A stretch of 64,000 nucleotides of DNA, from the NCBI GenBank assembly GCA_029891385.1, contig CM057228.1, positions 19,244,309 to 19,308,308 of the forward strand, read 5' to 3'. Numbering within the stretch: the stretch's first letter is position 1; each line of letters opens with the position of its first letter. A program made the translations under genes and the position numbers. Positions 44,251 to 63,699 of the stretch are shown in pieces. Source of the stretch: Erythroxylum novogranatense. Taxonomy: Eukaryota; Streptophyta; Magnoliopsida; Malpighiales; Erythroxylaceae. The notes under the pieces are model-generated. The model did no database searches, was not told the origin of the DNA, and worked only from the letters and a program-made list of their open reading frames with translations.

Positions 44251-45690
44251 ATATGTACATCCAATAAATTAATCGAGGTTGATGTATAAATCATAATTCA
44301 TTATTCAAGAAGGGAAAGTTTCATGTCCTAATTGAATAGGCCACCTGTTTAATTGAATAAAAAGAGGATGAAAAAGAGCGTACATATTTTTCCACTTTTC
44401 AGTAGGCTCTCTCCAAGTTAGTGAGCAAGGGAAACATTAATTTTATTTATTCCTCTTTGATTTTATGTTGGCTTTGTTGTTAGTTGTTGTTTGAAATTGC
44501 AACGACTAACCTTACCTTATATTTATTTGATATGGATGCAACTTACTCATCCTATAGTGTTTTGATCAGCAATTCTAGTTTTTATTTGGTCATAGTTTAA
44601 TTTCTATCACTGTCTCACTCTCAAGTATTTACTTTTTGTTGATTCCTTCAAGCTTAATGCTTGATTCTTTCCTACATCAGCGTAAAAAATATTTGATGTG
44701 TATTCTTAATTATTTCCTTCCTAATTCCTGAGAATATGAATTAGGGTAACTTGAATTTTTGGCAAAGAGTCGTTCATGTTCCATTTTCAACTAAGTACAT
44801 TAGTTATTGGTAAATAATCTTGTTTTTTGGTTAAGTACACTATTTATTTAGCTTGAATTATTTTATATTATTTAGTTTGAATGTGCGACTACTTGAATCA
44901 TCTAACCTTCCTGCATTGGAATCTTATCCAATCCTTAAATAGGTTAAGAATACTCAAGATCCAACTTCTATTAAATTGATGGGCATCTTTGCCTTCTTTC
45001 ACCAACATATATCCTTCCAACATTTTGCCTTCTTGCTTTAACCTTTGCACACAATTAACTTCAAGAGATCAACGACAAATTAAAGAATCGACGAGATGAC
45101 TTATTGTTAAGGAGGCTATTAATTTGTTGTTAGATCATATTTATTATAATTATTGGGTTTTACTTAGCAATGTACTTATTCAATGAAATAGATTTATCCT
45201 ATTAATGTATTAATTAATATTAAACATTTTTGGGTATTAATGTATTAGTATTATCTTATTTGGCAAGGGCTACGAAGTTCTTTATCACCAATTAAGGATA
45301 AACACAAATCTGCAAACAAAGTAATAGGAAATGATATCTTTATCACCATAATAAGCATATAAGAAGTAAAATTGTAAAAGACAAATCATTAATAAGTTAG
45401 ACAAGTATGACATAAAGTAAACAACTATAACTTCCATATATAAACATATATATTGTTTAAAGCATATATATACACCATAATTCATCATCCAAATAAGATC
45501 TACATATAAAATTAAAAATCCAGAATAAACATCATAAAAAAAAACTTAGCCTTCGTATACATGAGTATATCCACAATACAAAATAAGCTCCATATATGTG
45601 AGTTATATCTATATCCAAAATAAGCTCCATATATATGAGTATGTAGTCTCAATGCCCGTATTGTATTAAAAAAAAGATAGTTTCTTCTTC
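44251..45690. other. AT-rich interval inside the MULE relic
   Basis: No coding motif seen. It lies between the PPR fragment and the 3' end of the transposase pseudogene. Confidence 0.5.
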
Positions 45691-47067
45691 TTTTGCTCTT
45701 TATCGACTATGCCAGTTCTTGTGCTAATTGGTTGGTTTAACTGTCATGAACATGTTCTTGGATTGTGACCATATTGCTTGCAAATTTTGCATGACATCTG
45801 AAGTCCTTTCTAAATAACTTTAGTTCTGCTCGTCTCCTACCTCCTTTCACTTTGATTTTTTTAATCTTTTAACCCTTCTCATGTATTATGGTAGAAGGAT
45901 TTTAGAACCATCGATCACAAATCCTTACAAGGAATTGGAAAATTTTGATATGTGTAAGCAACTTTAAATGTTTCATTACTATACATCAAGTCCATATAAT
46001 CTTATAGATTGGCACCATTGTGTCTGATTGCAGTATAAACATGTCAACAAGGAATTCCACTTAAATACCACCCCTACATATGCAACTCCTATTGGCTAAA
46101 TTAGCAATATGTTGGTCAAAATTCATATGCTCCACTTCAAACAATCTCCCACCATTAAAGTATGACATCTGTTTGCTGGAAAGTTTAAACTTCTCCAAGG
46201 GTTTTCTAGATCTAGGACAAATAGATTCATTAAGTTTCCCTATCTCCTTCTTTTTCTTATTAAATCTCTTCATCATTGCTCTTCTAATCATCTTAAGCAT
46301 TATAATGATTAGTTTGTCCTAACATATTTGATGTAAGCATTAAAGCTTTCACAATGATCGTTCAACAATATGTTACATGTAAGCTCTACACTATGAATGT
46401 GCCTACACCATCTATAGGTTGGTATGTTGTCCAATCAATTATAGATTGACTTGTCAATACCTTCTAATTGCTTTACGTACCTACTTAAGGAAAAAAAATG
46501 AACCCTAATATGAATTAAATAATCGTATATATTGAAGTTCAAGTGTTATCCAAAATTAAACAATCATATACCTTTTGAATTCATTGAAGATATATGCTTT
46601 CTCCACACTATATTTTTATAACCTTTATGGTCTTAAATTCGGCTTAAAGGTTAGCATATATATGTCTTACACAATATCTATGTTCAACACCAACCATATC
46701 AACATTGAACACATGTTCTACACCCTGTTTTCATTAATCAATAAGGTATATTAACTATAAATTAATGTTTATAAGATAAAAAGAAAAGTCAATAACAAAA
46801 TTTTACTTTTTGTCGATCATAAATGAAAACCTAATTATGGTCCTAATAGTGTTCGGTGTCTTTTTATAAACATTCAAGAAACTATTTTCATGATACTTGA
46901 CTCTCTATTCTAATCACAGCCCACACGATCAAAAAATTGTTGTTATTTACATCCAATCCACTGGCCAAAAGCAATTGCCCTCCATGCTTGCCCTTCAAGT
47001 GACAATCATCGACACATATTATAGTCCTACAACTAGCCAACCTTTCTACAAGCCCTCACACGCACAC

Positions 47068-47091
47068 GCACACACACACGCACGCACACGG
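47068..47091. repeat. (AC/GC)n microsatellite inside the transposase pseudogene
   Basis: cacacgcacacgcacacac-type run that lies in the decayed DDE region. Confidence 0.9.
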
Positions 47092-47291
47092 AATCAAAGC
47101 TATCTTGTGGATACTTGAATATGAAATTACTACCCAGATTATACTTTAATATAGCTAATCTATAGCTCCTTAAATTTTGAAATTGCTTTCCCTCTTCACC
47201 CACCAAAAGCTCTAATGCAAAGTTCTTTGCTTTATACACCTTTTGTCTATAATCTCGACATTAAAGTCCCTTAAAAGTGCACCTTTAAGCT

Positions 47292-47296
47292 TTTTA
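47292..47296 (+). repeat. Target-site duplication of the solo LTR, left copy
   Basis: TTTTA, repeated at 50446-50450. Confidence 0.8.
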
Positions 47297-50200
47297 TGTA
47301 ACACCACAATCTCACAAGACACATACCCGACACCTTAAGTAATATCTGAATATGTACCCCGCAAGAGTGACATTTTAGAGCACTCGCATCACTAACTTAA
47401 ACATGACATTATCGTTAATAAAAAAATCCCAATATCGAAAATCCAAAAGTTCCTTATTTCATTTCATGAAAACCGAACGTATATATATTGTAGCTTTCAA
47501 ACATCCATACATGTAAACCATCAAAACTTAATACAAAACACACTACATGAAAGAGGAATTATACAAAAATTTCTAAATAATCCTTCAGTCTCAACTAACC
47601 GACCTTTGAGCCATTTCTATGATCCAAAAGTACAAGAACTATACTTCTTATGGAGTCTCTCTGTCACTAGTTCCTCTCTCAGTCATGAAATATCAACGTT
47701 GCAATTTTGGTGACTTTTGAGAACTTAGTGAGATAACTATCATCGATGGTTCACTCAATTCATACATCACATCAATACATACTATCACATAATTCACGTC
47801 ATTTTATTATCATCTAGTAGCATCATATAACAATTTATTCACAATTCTCACGTTCTCATTCAAATACAAGTCAACAATACTACAATCATTCAAACATACA
47901 TATTAGATGTATATGCAATATTCATAAAACTCATTCCGATTATTACGTTGTTGTGACCAAGTGTCTATAATTGTCTCGTATCTATTGTAAATATTGGGCT
48001 CATTGATAACTGTCCCTTATCCAATAGGGATATAGGGCTCATTATACATAGTGAGCCTTTCACTTTTAATCACGTTTTGAGCTTTAAGCTCATTTTCGGT
48101 GGCTACTCAAATCACAACTGCTATTATCTGTTTATGCATTCATGTAATGGAATGCATCACATTCACATTCATATTCTCAATCAATCATATGATTTCAAAT
48201 TCGCATTCGTAGGATCATTCAAAATATAATTTAAAACAAACAATCAATCAAGTAAGACTGTCTAGGTTACTCACAGTTGCTCCAGAAAGCTATTGCCTCG
48301 AAGTTTCAGCAACTTCTGGATGGTGACACTTTAAATGCTCCTCTATATCATGTAATATACATTTACACATATTACAATTTTGCACAATTATATAAATACT
48401 CATTTATGTATATATGTATATGGATTATGTACAATGCAAGCTAAATGACAATCCTGGGTATATTTCCTTTATTTACATCGATGATCATTCATATGTCAAC
48501 ACTCACATATGTCTAAATTGAACTTAGGTTTACTCCTCAATTATACAAGATTTTTCTAAGTTCATTCAATCATTCATCAGGTCATTCAAGCATTAAAAGA
48601 TCACAAAATATCAAATTTATTATTCACCTTTACTTAATACACATCATTGACCTTTTTTGGATCACATTATCCTTCATAGGATCACTTTTATTCTTATAAA
48701 ATCTCAAAATTTCAGATTTAAACACTTAATGTGTAAAAATTCATGCTTACTTTTTATCCTCATTCATCACCCTAAACATATCACTCATTTGGTCACTTAT
48801 TCAAGCATCATTTTAGGTTCAATTCAAGCTTCATTCAAGCCTAAACACATCATATGAAAGTACCTAACCATTTGTTATCCCAAATCACACATAAAAGAAG
48901 CATATTAGATGTTTAATCTGTTCCTACAATCGTGGGTTATGCAGATCCGAAAATCCCAGCAGTTTATCTTCTTAAATTTCAGCTTTTTTTTTTTCACAAA
49001 ACAGACTTTCGAGTCAACTTTGCTTTATCATTATGACAAGGAAAATGGAGTATTTAGGTAATACTTTCTTCTATAAAATTGTTCCTCTATGTCTTAAGTT
49101 TCTAGTGACTCTAAGATCATACAATTTGATTCAATATTCTTAAAGTTATACTTAAAACACTTCAGACTATTCTTAAACTACACTACACTCAGTACTCAAC
49201 TTTAAGTCTAATTTTGGAATTCTTATAGATAGAATTAAAATTTGATTTCTTCAGGAAATTTGTAGCCATATGTATTTGGTATAATCTAAATAAAAAATCA
49301 TCTCATTTAGATATCTATAGGTCAAGTTATGGCTAAAATACAGATATATGTTATTGAAAATACTTCATCTATCTTATTCCATCATACTTCATCACCATTT
49401 AATCTCTCAGTCCTCCCTTAAAACAAGTCATAAATACTATTAATACATTAAAATAGAACATACATCTATATATTGCAACATCAATGTTACACATATCTCA
49501 ACTCCTTTGTCATGATCATTAAACACTAAACTATCATCATATATGCTACATTTAGCAAAACCATGAAGATTAATAATAATACACTTACTTGTTTTGGCTC
49601 CAAAGTTGAAGATCACATAACCATAACTCCCAAACATCCCAAGATCATCTTCATTTATGAAGGAGATATTAGGTTTTTCTTGTGACAAGATAAAGAGATA
49701 ATAAGGATCTTGAGGAAAGAAATGAAGGAGTTGGCATAAAATCAAAAATCGTGAGGGTTGGTGAGTGTCCTGAGTTGAGAGAAGAGAAGAATAATAAGAT
49801 GAGAACATTTGGCCAAAGAAATAAAATGAAAGACTAAATGGTTGTCTTTCATTTAGGGCATAAGAAAGTGAGGTGTGTGGCAAGGCAAGTGACACTTGTC
49901 ACTTGTCACTTGTCACTTGCCATATGTTACCACCTTATGATCTTCACTTGGTCTTTTAAACTACTAGTCCATTTGTTTTCCCATTTCTACTCCAATTGTC
50001 TCTCAATTTTTAATGACACTTGACAATAATTTCCAAAGTCACTTATCAAAATTTTCACTATCATTTGACAATTAATTCTATTATCATTTACTAATTGTCT
50101 TGCCATTTGACATTTTTCTAGTCCAAAAATATCAAAATTTTCATAAATTTTCTAAAAAATTATGAAATTTTACCAAAAATTCTAAATCAATACATATACT

Positions 50201-50445
50201 CTCCAAATCAATTTTCAACACATAAAAACCACAATTCTTAATATAATAACATTTTTAAATCAATTATACCCGAAAAAGTCAATGAATGCATGTACAATCA
50301 TTTTAATGTGCAAAAATCAATATTCACGTGTGTGTGTATGCTATATTATGCACGAACATGAAATACACTTTTTAACTTCTCAATAAACTCTCATATACAC
50401 TATTCTAGGGTCCTAACCCTTAACATGAGATAACGGGATATTACA
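47297..50445. mobile_element. Solo LTR, 3,149 bp, TGTAACACC...ATATTACA
   Basis: It begins TGTAACACC and ends GGGATATTACA, nearly inverted termini with TG..CA, and is flanked by the 5-bp duplication TTTTA. No gag or pol is present between the ends, so it is a solo LTR left by LTR-LTR recombination or a very reduced element. Long LTRs starting TGTAACACC are typical of Tekay/Del-type gypsy chromoviruses. It interrupts the MULE transposase frame exactly between FKDYPT*EAK and a KGALLRDFNV-like block. Orientation is not fixed by any coding content. Confidence 0.85.
49873..49920. repeat. Short tandem repeat cttgtcacttgtcac in the solo LTR
   Basis: Four copies of a 9-base word (cacttgtca type) at 49893-49920. 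Confidence 0.8.
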
Positions 50446-50450
50446 TTTTA
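50446..50450 (+). repeat. Target-site duplication of the solo LTR, right copy
   Basis: TTTTA, identical to 47292-47296. Confidence 0.8.
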
Positions 50451-51612
50451 GCTTCTCAAGTAGGATAATCTTTAAAATATGAGAGATATTTCTTTACAAT
50501 CCATAGCACCTTACATTTTTTATTCTAATAGTTTCTACCACACTCATGGTTAGATTGAAATGTTGTCCCATTGTATATTAGAGAAGCATGTATTCTTCAT
50601 CCACAGCCCTTCTTACATATAGTAGTTACTTTAGAACTCTCATTGTTGATAGATATATAATCAAAACCCTTGTTAATAGTATATTGCACTAGAGTTTGCT
50701 TAAATGCTTTCATTGAATTAAATAACATACCAACCTTTAAATCAATTGACCTTAAAATATCATTATATAAATTAAAACTTAGGCCTTCGTCTCCCTTCTT
50801 CATCTAAATTGACATCCATGCTCCTAATCTTATTAGAATCTTTATATACTAAATTTGTATCTATATTTTGTACCTAGTTTATTATTTGTTGTGCTTCTTT
50901 TACACCATCATAAACAGCCTTTTTTTACAACCTCTTCATCATCTCCCTTATCCAATCTATCATCCCAATTAGCTGAACTAGAATCACCATAGTCACTAAC
51001 TTCCTTCCTTCCTTACCCTCATATGCTAAATCATCAAATTCACTAAATTCTCCTTCATTGCACTCATTGATGTCAGGCTATTTTCCCTCCCTGAAAGTAG
51101 GTTTATCAACCTTAACGACCTTACAATCAACTAGTTCACCATCTTCTAAACACCTTTTCTTATCTCTCAACAAGGGATACATAACACTATCCAAAAAATC
51201 CTCCACATTCTCATAGCATTTTAATTACATTAATCATAACAATTATGTCATCATCGCTTCTTAATTCTCTAATTCCATCCTCAAAAGACTCATTATAAAA
51301 ATTATAACTAAAAACTCCAACCTCTCGATAGCGCAAGTCCCTTGCTGTGTATATGAATTGAAACATGGTCAAATAATCCAGCTTTACTCCAGAATTATAC
51401 ATTTCTCCTCCTTCACAGGGCATGGTTAGGGTAAATTTGAAAGTCCCACTATAACAAAACTGAAACTCAATCCTAAGGTCTACCACATAAGAAAGATAAA
51501 CAAACAAAAAATAAGTTATAAAGTATTTAATTAAAACATGTTCTTTAATACCAGGAAATAAAACATATGTACCTTTCATAATCTTTTCAACTCCATCTCT
51601 TTTAGGATTCAT

Positions 51613-53449
51613 TTTCCTAAGGTTTATTTCAAACCCTAACTCATAAGCATCAATGTTATGAAATAATGAAAGAGCCTACATACACAAATATATTATAGAC
51701 GCTTGAAATAATGAAAGAGTCTACATACTCAAAAACATATTTTATAAAGCTTGAAATAATGGAAGAGCCTACATACACCACATACTAAGCATCTAAATGA
51801 AAGTAAGCTTTTATGTTTTACAAAATTTTGTTCTTTCCCTCTTCTAATTGTGTCTTTATACGACAATTTATCCAAGCTAATTTTTTCAAGGAAACAAAAA
51901 ATTACTTTAACCATCGATAATTAGTTAGTGTAATATTCATGAAATATTATGTTATAATCATTTTCTTTCTTGTTGGTTAGACACCTTAAGCTATATTAGG
52001 TTCATTTGCTAATTGTTATACTATATTAAGATCTTACTATATTTTAGTGTAATTACTAATATTCAGATCATGTTACAATATATAAAAGTGAAAGACAATT
52101 TAATAATGCAGGACATGATCAACCTACCAAGAAAGAGCTAACAAACAAATTTCATACTTGGGACCGAATTATATTGAACTCTGCCTATAAGAATGATGTT
52201 AAAACTAGTGAAAGAATATAATTTAAAGGATTTGGTTAATATGGTAGACTTGACAAAAATTTGATAGTTGCAAATCTAAAATGCAAATCTCTTGCTTCTT
52301 CCCATTTAATTCTTTTATATAACTTTTGGCTTTTAGTTTTTCATTCTTAACATGGCATGCAAAAATGAGGGTCTAAATTATAGTAGAGTAACAATGACTT
52401 TAAAATTTTCAACGAACCCATTTAAGACATTTTGAAAGACAACATTAATGCTTTTTAAAATCTTAAAGAAGTCGTTTGTTGAATATAGTCATATCTAAGA
52501 ATCTAGATACAACTCGTCAAGCATATATAATAGTATGTCACAGGAGATAACCCCACAAATCATGATATAGTATGTAAGAGTGAAAGACGAACATAAATTT
52601 ACATTGACGAGAGGTAAAATTGTAAATCAAGGAGAACTATTTCATGATATACATAAAAGAAACAATTAAGAAAATAAGATAAGAATTAAAAATTACATGC
52701 AAATAAAAATAAAAAATATTCAAAATGTAATTTCACAACTTAGGAACCACTCAGCTTATTAAGAGAAATAGGAACAAAAAATTTTAGAATGCAAAAACAT
52801 CTACAAAGAAGAGTGTAAATGTTCACTAGACCAAGTATCATTAAGAAAACATGACGGATGACTGAAGCTTTCAGCGCCCAACACAGTTTAACTTGGCCAT
52901 ACTAAATAAGAACATAATAAAGCACTAGATGATCTTAACATTAATATAATAATTTCAATTTCTTAAGATTTTTGCAGCTCCTCAAATCCCAAATAAACAG
53001 CGACTTTCCAACTCCAATTCTACATCGGGCTCATTAACTAAAAACAAAACATATTTACTATTGGCATTCAATTCATCCTTCACTTCACTGCTATTATTCA
53101 TATAGATAAAGAACTCTTTCAAACATGAAAAAGACACAATCTAGTCAAAAAGAGAGGCCTTAAAAGAGAGATAGTAAGAGAAGCGAGAAGACTACAGGAC
53201 TTTGACAATGAAAGTAGAAATCACCAATGCTTTAATCACATTAACAAATTATTATTGGTGTACTTAATTTTGGATTCTAATTAAATCAACAACTTGTGAT
53301 GATACCATTTTACCAAGTTTTTTTGTTTGCATACCATATAAGAGAATATGGTGTTGATGAAGTTGGAAGTTATCATATGAAAGGAACCATAAAAGAAAAG
53401 AGACCATGAATTACCTCTATGTCTATTACTTGCATCCTTACTGCCTGCC
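51613..53449. other. Upstream part of the MULE relic, no gene resolved
   Basis: AT-rich. A ~55-base stretch starting caaatatattatagacg / tgaaataatgaaagagtc recurs three times between 51655 and 51780. A small minus ORF at 51729-51914 has no recognisable motif. Exons upstream of the PB1-like domain could be here but were not identified. Confidence 0.4.
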
Positions 53450-53863
53450 GTCTCTGCTATCGCCTGCGTCCCTACTGTTGGTGTCATTGCCACTTCCACT
53501 TACATCCCTTGCCACTGCCTGGAATCATCTGAGTTTGAATGTGGTTCGTCTATTTAATCTAGGAATTTGGAGGAAACAAATCGGTGGGTTGGAAATATTA
53601 ATTAAATGAGTTAGGTCGAGTCAGTTAAGGTGGGTTTGGTTTTTAGGTCAAATAATTGATATACATGGCCTAATATTGCTACATTAGCATGTTTTGATTG
53701 GCCTATGTGGCTTAACATTTATATGCCACAATTTCTGTTGATGCTTTTGACGAAAGTCAATCAATGTGAAACAAGAGGAACCTTTTTCGAGGATTTTAAA
53801 CTACATAGAGTTTTTTTATTTAATTTCTCTAATTACAAGGGATGTTTTTATCTTTTACCGTAA

Positions 53864-54286
53864 GCATATGTTTTGTTGGATGGTTATTAATATAATGAAA
53901 TAGAATATAATGTTATTTAATAATTTGAGAGGATGGTTATTAATAGAATGTAATGAACTATAATATTATTTAATAGTTTAAGAGGAGGGTTTATAATATA
54001 ATATAATAGAATATGATAGAAAGGAAGATTTAACATTAGATCTTATTTTATCATAAACAGAAAATAAATTATGAGTTTATGATAAAATATAAAATAATAA
54101 ACAAAATTTTACTATATTATATTATGAATCTTTTTTTCAAATAATAATTTCTTGTATTATATTATAAACTTTTTTATTCTTCTTAAATAATAATATTTTA
54201 ATATTAGATTTATTTATATTATATTATATTATAAATGATTCCATTATTTTCAATTTCATTTCATTTTGTTTCAAAAAGCCTCGGGC
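53864..54286. mobile_element. Second MITE of the 43-kb family
   Basis: It starts gcatatgttttgttggatgg after a TAA, has the internal gagggtttataa and tactatattatattat blocks shared with 43196-43574, and ends near aaaagcc. The expected right TAA is not present because another element begins there. Confidence 0.6.
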
Positions 54287-54641
54287 TGTTTGGAACAACA
54301 CGAATTGAATTCAATGTGGTAATTGAATTCAATTCTCTTGTTTGGATGGTTGAGAATGGCATGAATTGAATTCGTGGGTGAATTTAAACTCCACTTCCTT
54401 TATTAATTCAATTCACGCAAGAACACCCGTGAATTCAATTCCAAATCAACAGATCTCCCACGTGACCCTAATCTTCAAAGACCAAAACACAAGGTAGTTG
54501 CCCTCATCTTCAAAGCAGCCAAAGCACCCAAAAGCAAGCAAGATCGACCACTCTTCTCCGACGACCTTGACAGACAGACGTCGTAGCTCCCACGCACCAA
54601 CAGAAGAAGACGGGAGGCCAAAGAAGAAGAAGAAGAAGAAG

Positions 54642-54672
<31 letters not shown>

Positions 54673-55108
54673 CACTGTTGTTGAAGATGGGTATCGTAAC
54701 ACTCGTTATATTTGGAATTGTTATATGGAGTTAATATGAATGACGACATTGACGAGCTTACCACCTCCTCCAAAATTTAACAATTAATAATTAATTTAAA
54801 ACCTCAAAAATTAGTATCTTTTATTTTTTAATTTATAATTTTAAAATTAAATAATATTATTTTAATGTAATTTAAAGAAAATTAAGAATTATTAGTTAAT
54901 AAAATGATTTTTAGTCGAGGGTAAATGTGTCATATGAAATAATTGAATTTAATTTTAATATTACTTGGATTTGTTAAAACAAGTGTAATTGAATTCAATT
55001 CTAATATTACTAGATTTGTTCCAAACAGTGTAAATTAAATTCAATCCCAATTTCATTAATATAATTGAATTTAATTCGATAATGAATTCAATTCGTAGGT
55101 TCGAACAC
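54287..55108. mobile_element. Non-autonomous element with GAATTC-rich inverted ends
   Basis: The left end has ggctgtttggaacaacacg followed by repeated aattgaattcaat; the right end, reversed, has gagtgttcgaacctacg with the same words, and two more partial copies of ctgtttggaacaaat lie at about 54965-55035. Internal sequence 54440-54720 is GC-richer and includes (AAG)n at 54620-54671. The 78-codon ORF over it is poly-Lys and not convincing. It ends about 370 bp before the SDHA start codon. Confidence 0.55.
54620..54671. repeat. (AAG)n microsatellite
   Basis: About 17 uninterrupted AAG units. Confidence 0.98.
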
Positions 55109-55479
55109 TCCCTTATTTTTAATCGAACATACCCTACGTTCTTGGGTATTCGTGCTCTCCCTTTGACCAGAATCCTGTGCGTTGGTAGGACTACTTTAAT
55201 GGAGATTTTATTTAAAGAGAAACAGAGAGAGTGGCGTTTTAGTAGTTTGTCACGGGGCAGTTCTAAGTGCTTTGTATGCATCAGCATATTTGATTTCTAG
55301 GTCGCCAACCCAGGAACGTGGTGGCTTTCGGTTCAATAAAACCTCCCAGTTTCGCCCATTCTACACTTTTTTTGGGTCTCCTTTTCGACTTTTCGTACAA
55401 CTGATTCTCTCTCCCTGAAATAAGCGCTTTATTAACCAATCCACTATCTAAGCCTAGGGATAGAGAGTTGACGAGAGTG
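55109..55479 (+). promoter_or_regulatory. Promoter and 5' UTR region of SDHA
   Basis: The 370 bp between the transposon end and the SDHA start codon must hold the core promoter or 5' UTR. A TATA-like ttttatttaaa stands at about 55206-55216. No other element is certain. The start codon context is gagagtgATGtgg. Confidence 0.4.
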
Positions 55480-61732
<6,253 letters not shown>

Positions 61733-61920
61733 TGCCGTTAAATTTTAAGTATTGGCATTTGCAGATTATCTGATAATAAGAAACAAGCGGATGCAATAAA
61801 TTGGTTGTATGCAGTGCAATGCAAGGCATTTTGACGATCTTGTAGCATCGGGAAATGTTAATATTCCAAGATTCTACAGTTAAACTGTGGATTTTGTATT
61901 TATATATAACCATTTGTTGT
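61733..61920 (+). terminator. SDHA 3' UTR with poly(A) signal
   Basis: AATAAA at 61795-61800, 63 bases after the stop codon, with T/G-rich sequence downstream at about 61900-61925 (ccatttgttgtttgctttcg). Transcript end inferred in this stretch. Confidence 0.55.
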
Positions 61921-63699
61921 TTGCTTTCGTGGTCGTGGCCGTTCTCTTGTCTGTGTCAGGCAGCAATACCATTAGTATGATACATTAGTATGATTCATTG
62001 GTTGAGGGTAGCAATCGTCCTTCCCAAAAAACTCGATAATTTAACAGCAACACATTGTCCCATAATCGAGCTCGTAAGTCGAAACTTCGTGTGTTCCTTG
62101 ATAACTTCAAAAATAAAAGTCAATTCTTATAATTTTATTAATTACGAAAATAAGAAGAAAGGAAAATAAAAAAATATAATTTAAAAGTTCAATTAAGGAT
62201 TTCTTTTACCGAATTTAAAAATCAAAACAAGTAGTTACTGCAGAGTCCAACTACGCCCCCCTTTGATTATCTGCCCACTTTTTTGTACGTTGGGCTCTGG
62301 ATGCTAGAAATAGTGACATGAAAGACGATTCCTGTAGCTCGGTGCGCTTTTGAACACTCACTGACCGTTAAGTAAGGTCTTCGCCTATTTACGTTGAAAT
62401 ACTTATACAGTGGGACTGAAGCTATGATTTCTTGAGTCTAAAGCTAAAAAGATGAAAACGGATATAAACATCACTTTCATCAGTTCATGGGAAGAAAAAG
62501 AAGCCAATCACCCACACCAACTGGATTAGTGTATTGTCTAGTGCTTAGGATGACTAGTGGACTGTGTCTGTTGTTTGCTAACAACTACGGACTCTTCAGA
62601 AAAAGCGATGAGTAGGTTACTCGATTAGTCAAACTGACCGCCTCCCACCAAATTCTAACGTCTATCTTAACACCCTCTGAAGTCCAAGATTGGGCACATA
62701 TGGAAAAGCAACCAACTTTTGATCCAACAGTTCCGCAAAAGCAGTGCTTCCATTATGTTATTATAACAATATCTATTTTGAATTCAAACATCACCTCATT
62801 ACAAGCTCGACAGGAAATCAACCGTTGCCTTCCTTGAAGAGCTTAGTAATAAGATTTCTTGTATATTTGATGGCATCATAATTATCACGTATCTGCCTTT
62901 TTTTTTTTTTTAAGTGAGAACTTGCAATTATTATCTCTTAAATATATCACTACTAAATTTTTAATGTACACAATTGTAGAAATAGATAATGAAAAAAATG
63001 TAGCAATACTCTCTGCTTTTTGTGTACATATAATGTGATATACATCCATTTATTTATACACTCTAAATGTTTCTAACGAAAGTAACAAATCAACAAAATA
63101 ATTCACAGTATTAATGTACATAATTTTAGAAGAAAATAAAGAATAATTACAGTGAATAGTTGACTGAATGAAGATTACGTGAATATATGTTAATATAAGT
63201 TACTAACAATTATTTATAAATTACTCAATAATTAGACAAACAATTGATTCAAAGCCATACCATGCGTTTAATCCAAGACAACCAAATTAAAAAACCAATA
63301 CTTCAAATGTTGGAGATTCGATGATGAGTCTACCATTTAAGCCATCTTAAAAGACATTGTAATAAGATTAAAGATGTATGGTCTCTTAAAGTTGATAGTA
63401 TCATACAGTCAGTCTCTTGCACTGAGTTAATGATTGCTTCAGACTCGTTATCAAGAAAAGAAAAAAAAAGAGAATAAAAAACGCTTCAGGCTCAGAAAAA
63501 TTAAAGCTTAAATAGAAATTCTGAATTTTTCTTTGCAATTTCTGATTTCATTTTCCTACAAGAGCTAGTAAAATATCCATATACTGTTTTCCAATACAAA
63601 CTGCCTGATATTTTGCTGTTGCGTTAAATCCCTCTTTCGCAGAGAAGTTTCAGGTGCTTCTTGAGTTCCTGAATCCTACTCAGCAAGGGACTTATGATA
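61921..63699. other. Intergenic DNA, no gene found
   Basis: No ORF with a recognisable motif and no repeat seen elsewhere in the window. A locally GC-richer stretch at 62240-62420 has no coding signal I can support. Confidence 0.4.

Larger units (their letters stand above)
45690..51612 (-). pseudogene. MuDR-type MULE transposase, decayed and split by a solo LTR
   Basis: In minus-strand order: a PB1-like N-terminal domain (51211-51390; YREVGVFSYNF, FEDGIRELRSDDDIIVMI); the MULE N-terminal zinc-binding region (50803-50450; DLKVGMLFNSMKAFKQTL, ICKKGCG); the solo LTR 50445-47297; then KALE-type sequence (KNFALELLVGEEGKQF), the first catalytic Asp block VDDCHLKGKHGGQLLLASG (about 47020-46960), VEHRYCVRHIYANL, the Glu block LLNDHCESFNAYIKYV (about 46350), the SWIM region (RSCICR then GIPC*HV), and a zinc knuckle CKICKQYGHNPRTC near 45770. 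Numerous stops. It is a different lineage from the FAR1-type transposase at 27.6-30.9 kb. Confidence 0.87.
43020..53830. mobile_element. MuDR-type MULE relic carrying a PPR gene fragment
   Basis: 43020-43755 (with a MITE inside) and about 53450-53830 are inverted repeats of each other, for example cgcctggaattgtctaagtttaaatgtggtt (reversed left) against gcctggaatcatctgagtttgaatgtggtt (right), and gggtcaaataattgg against aggtcaaataattga. Between them are a PPR-gene fragment and a minus-strand MuDR-type transposase pseudogene that is itself split by a solo LTR. I could not fix the exact termini or find the 9-bp duplication, so the ends are approximate. Confidence 0.7.

Noticed and set aside
45285..45488. 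67-codon Tyr/Cys-rich minus ORF as a gene
   Set aside because: AT-rich low-complexity translation without motif.
54498..54734. 78-codon ORF with a poly-Lys run
   Set aside because: Made by the (AAG)n microsatellite inside a non-autonomous element; the antisense poly-Ser ORF has the same origin.
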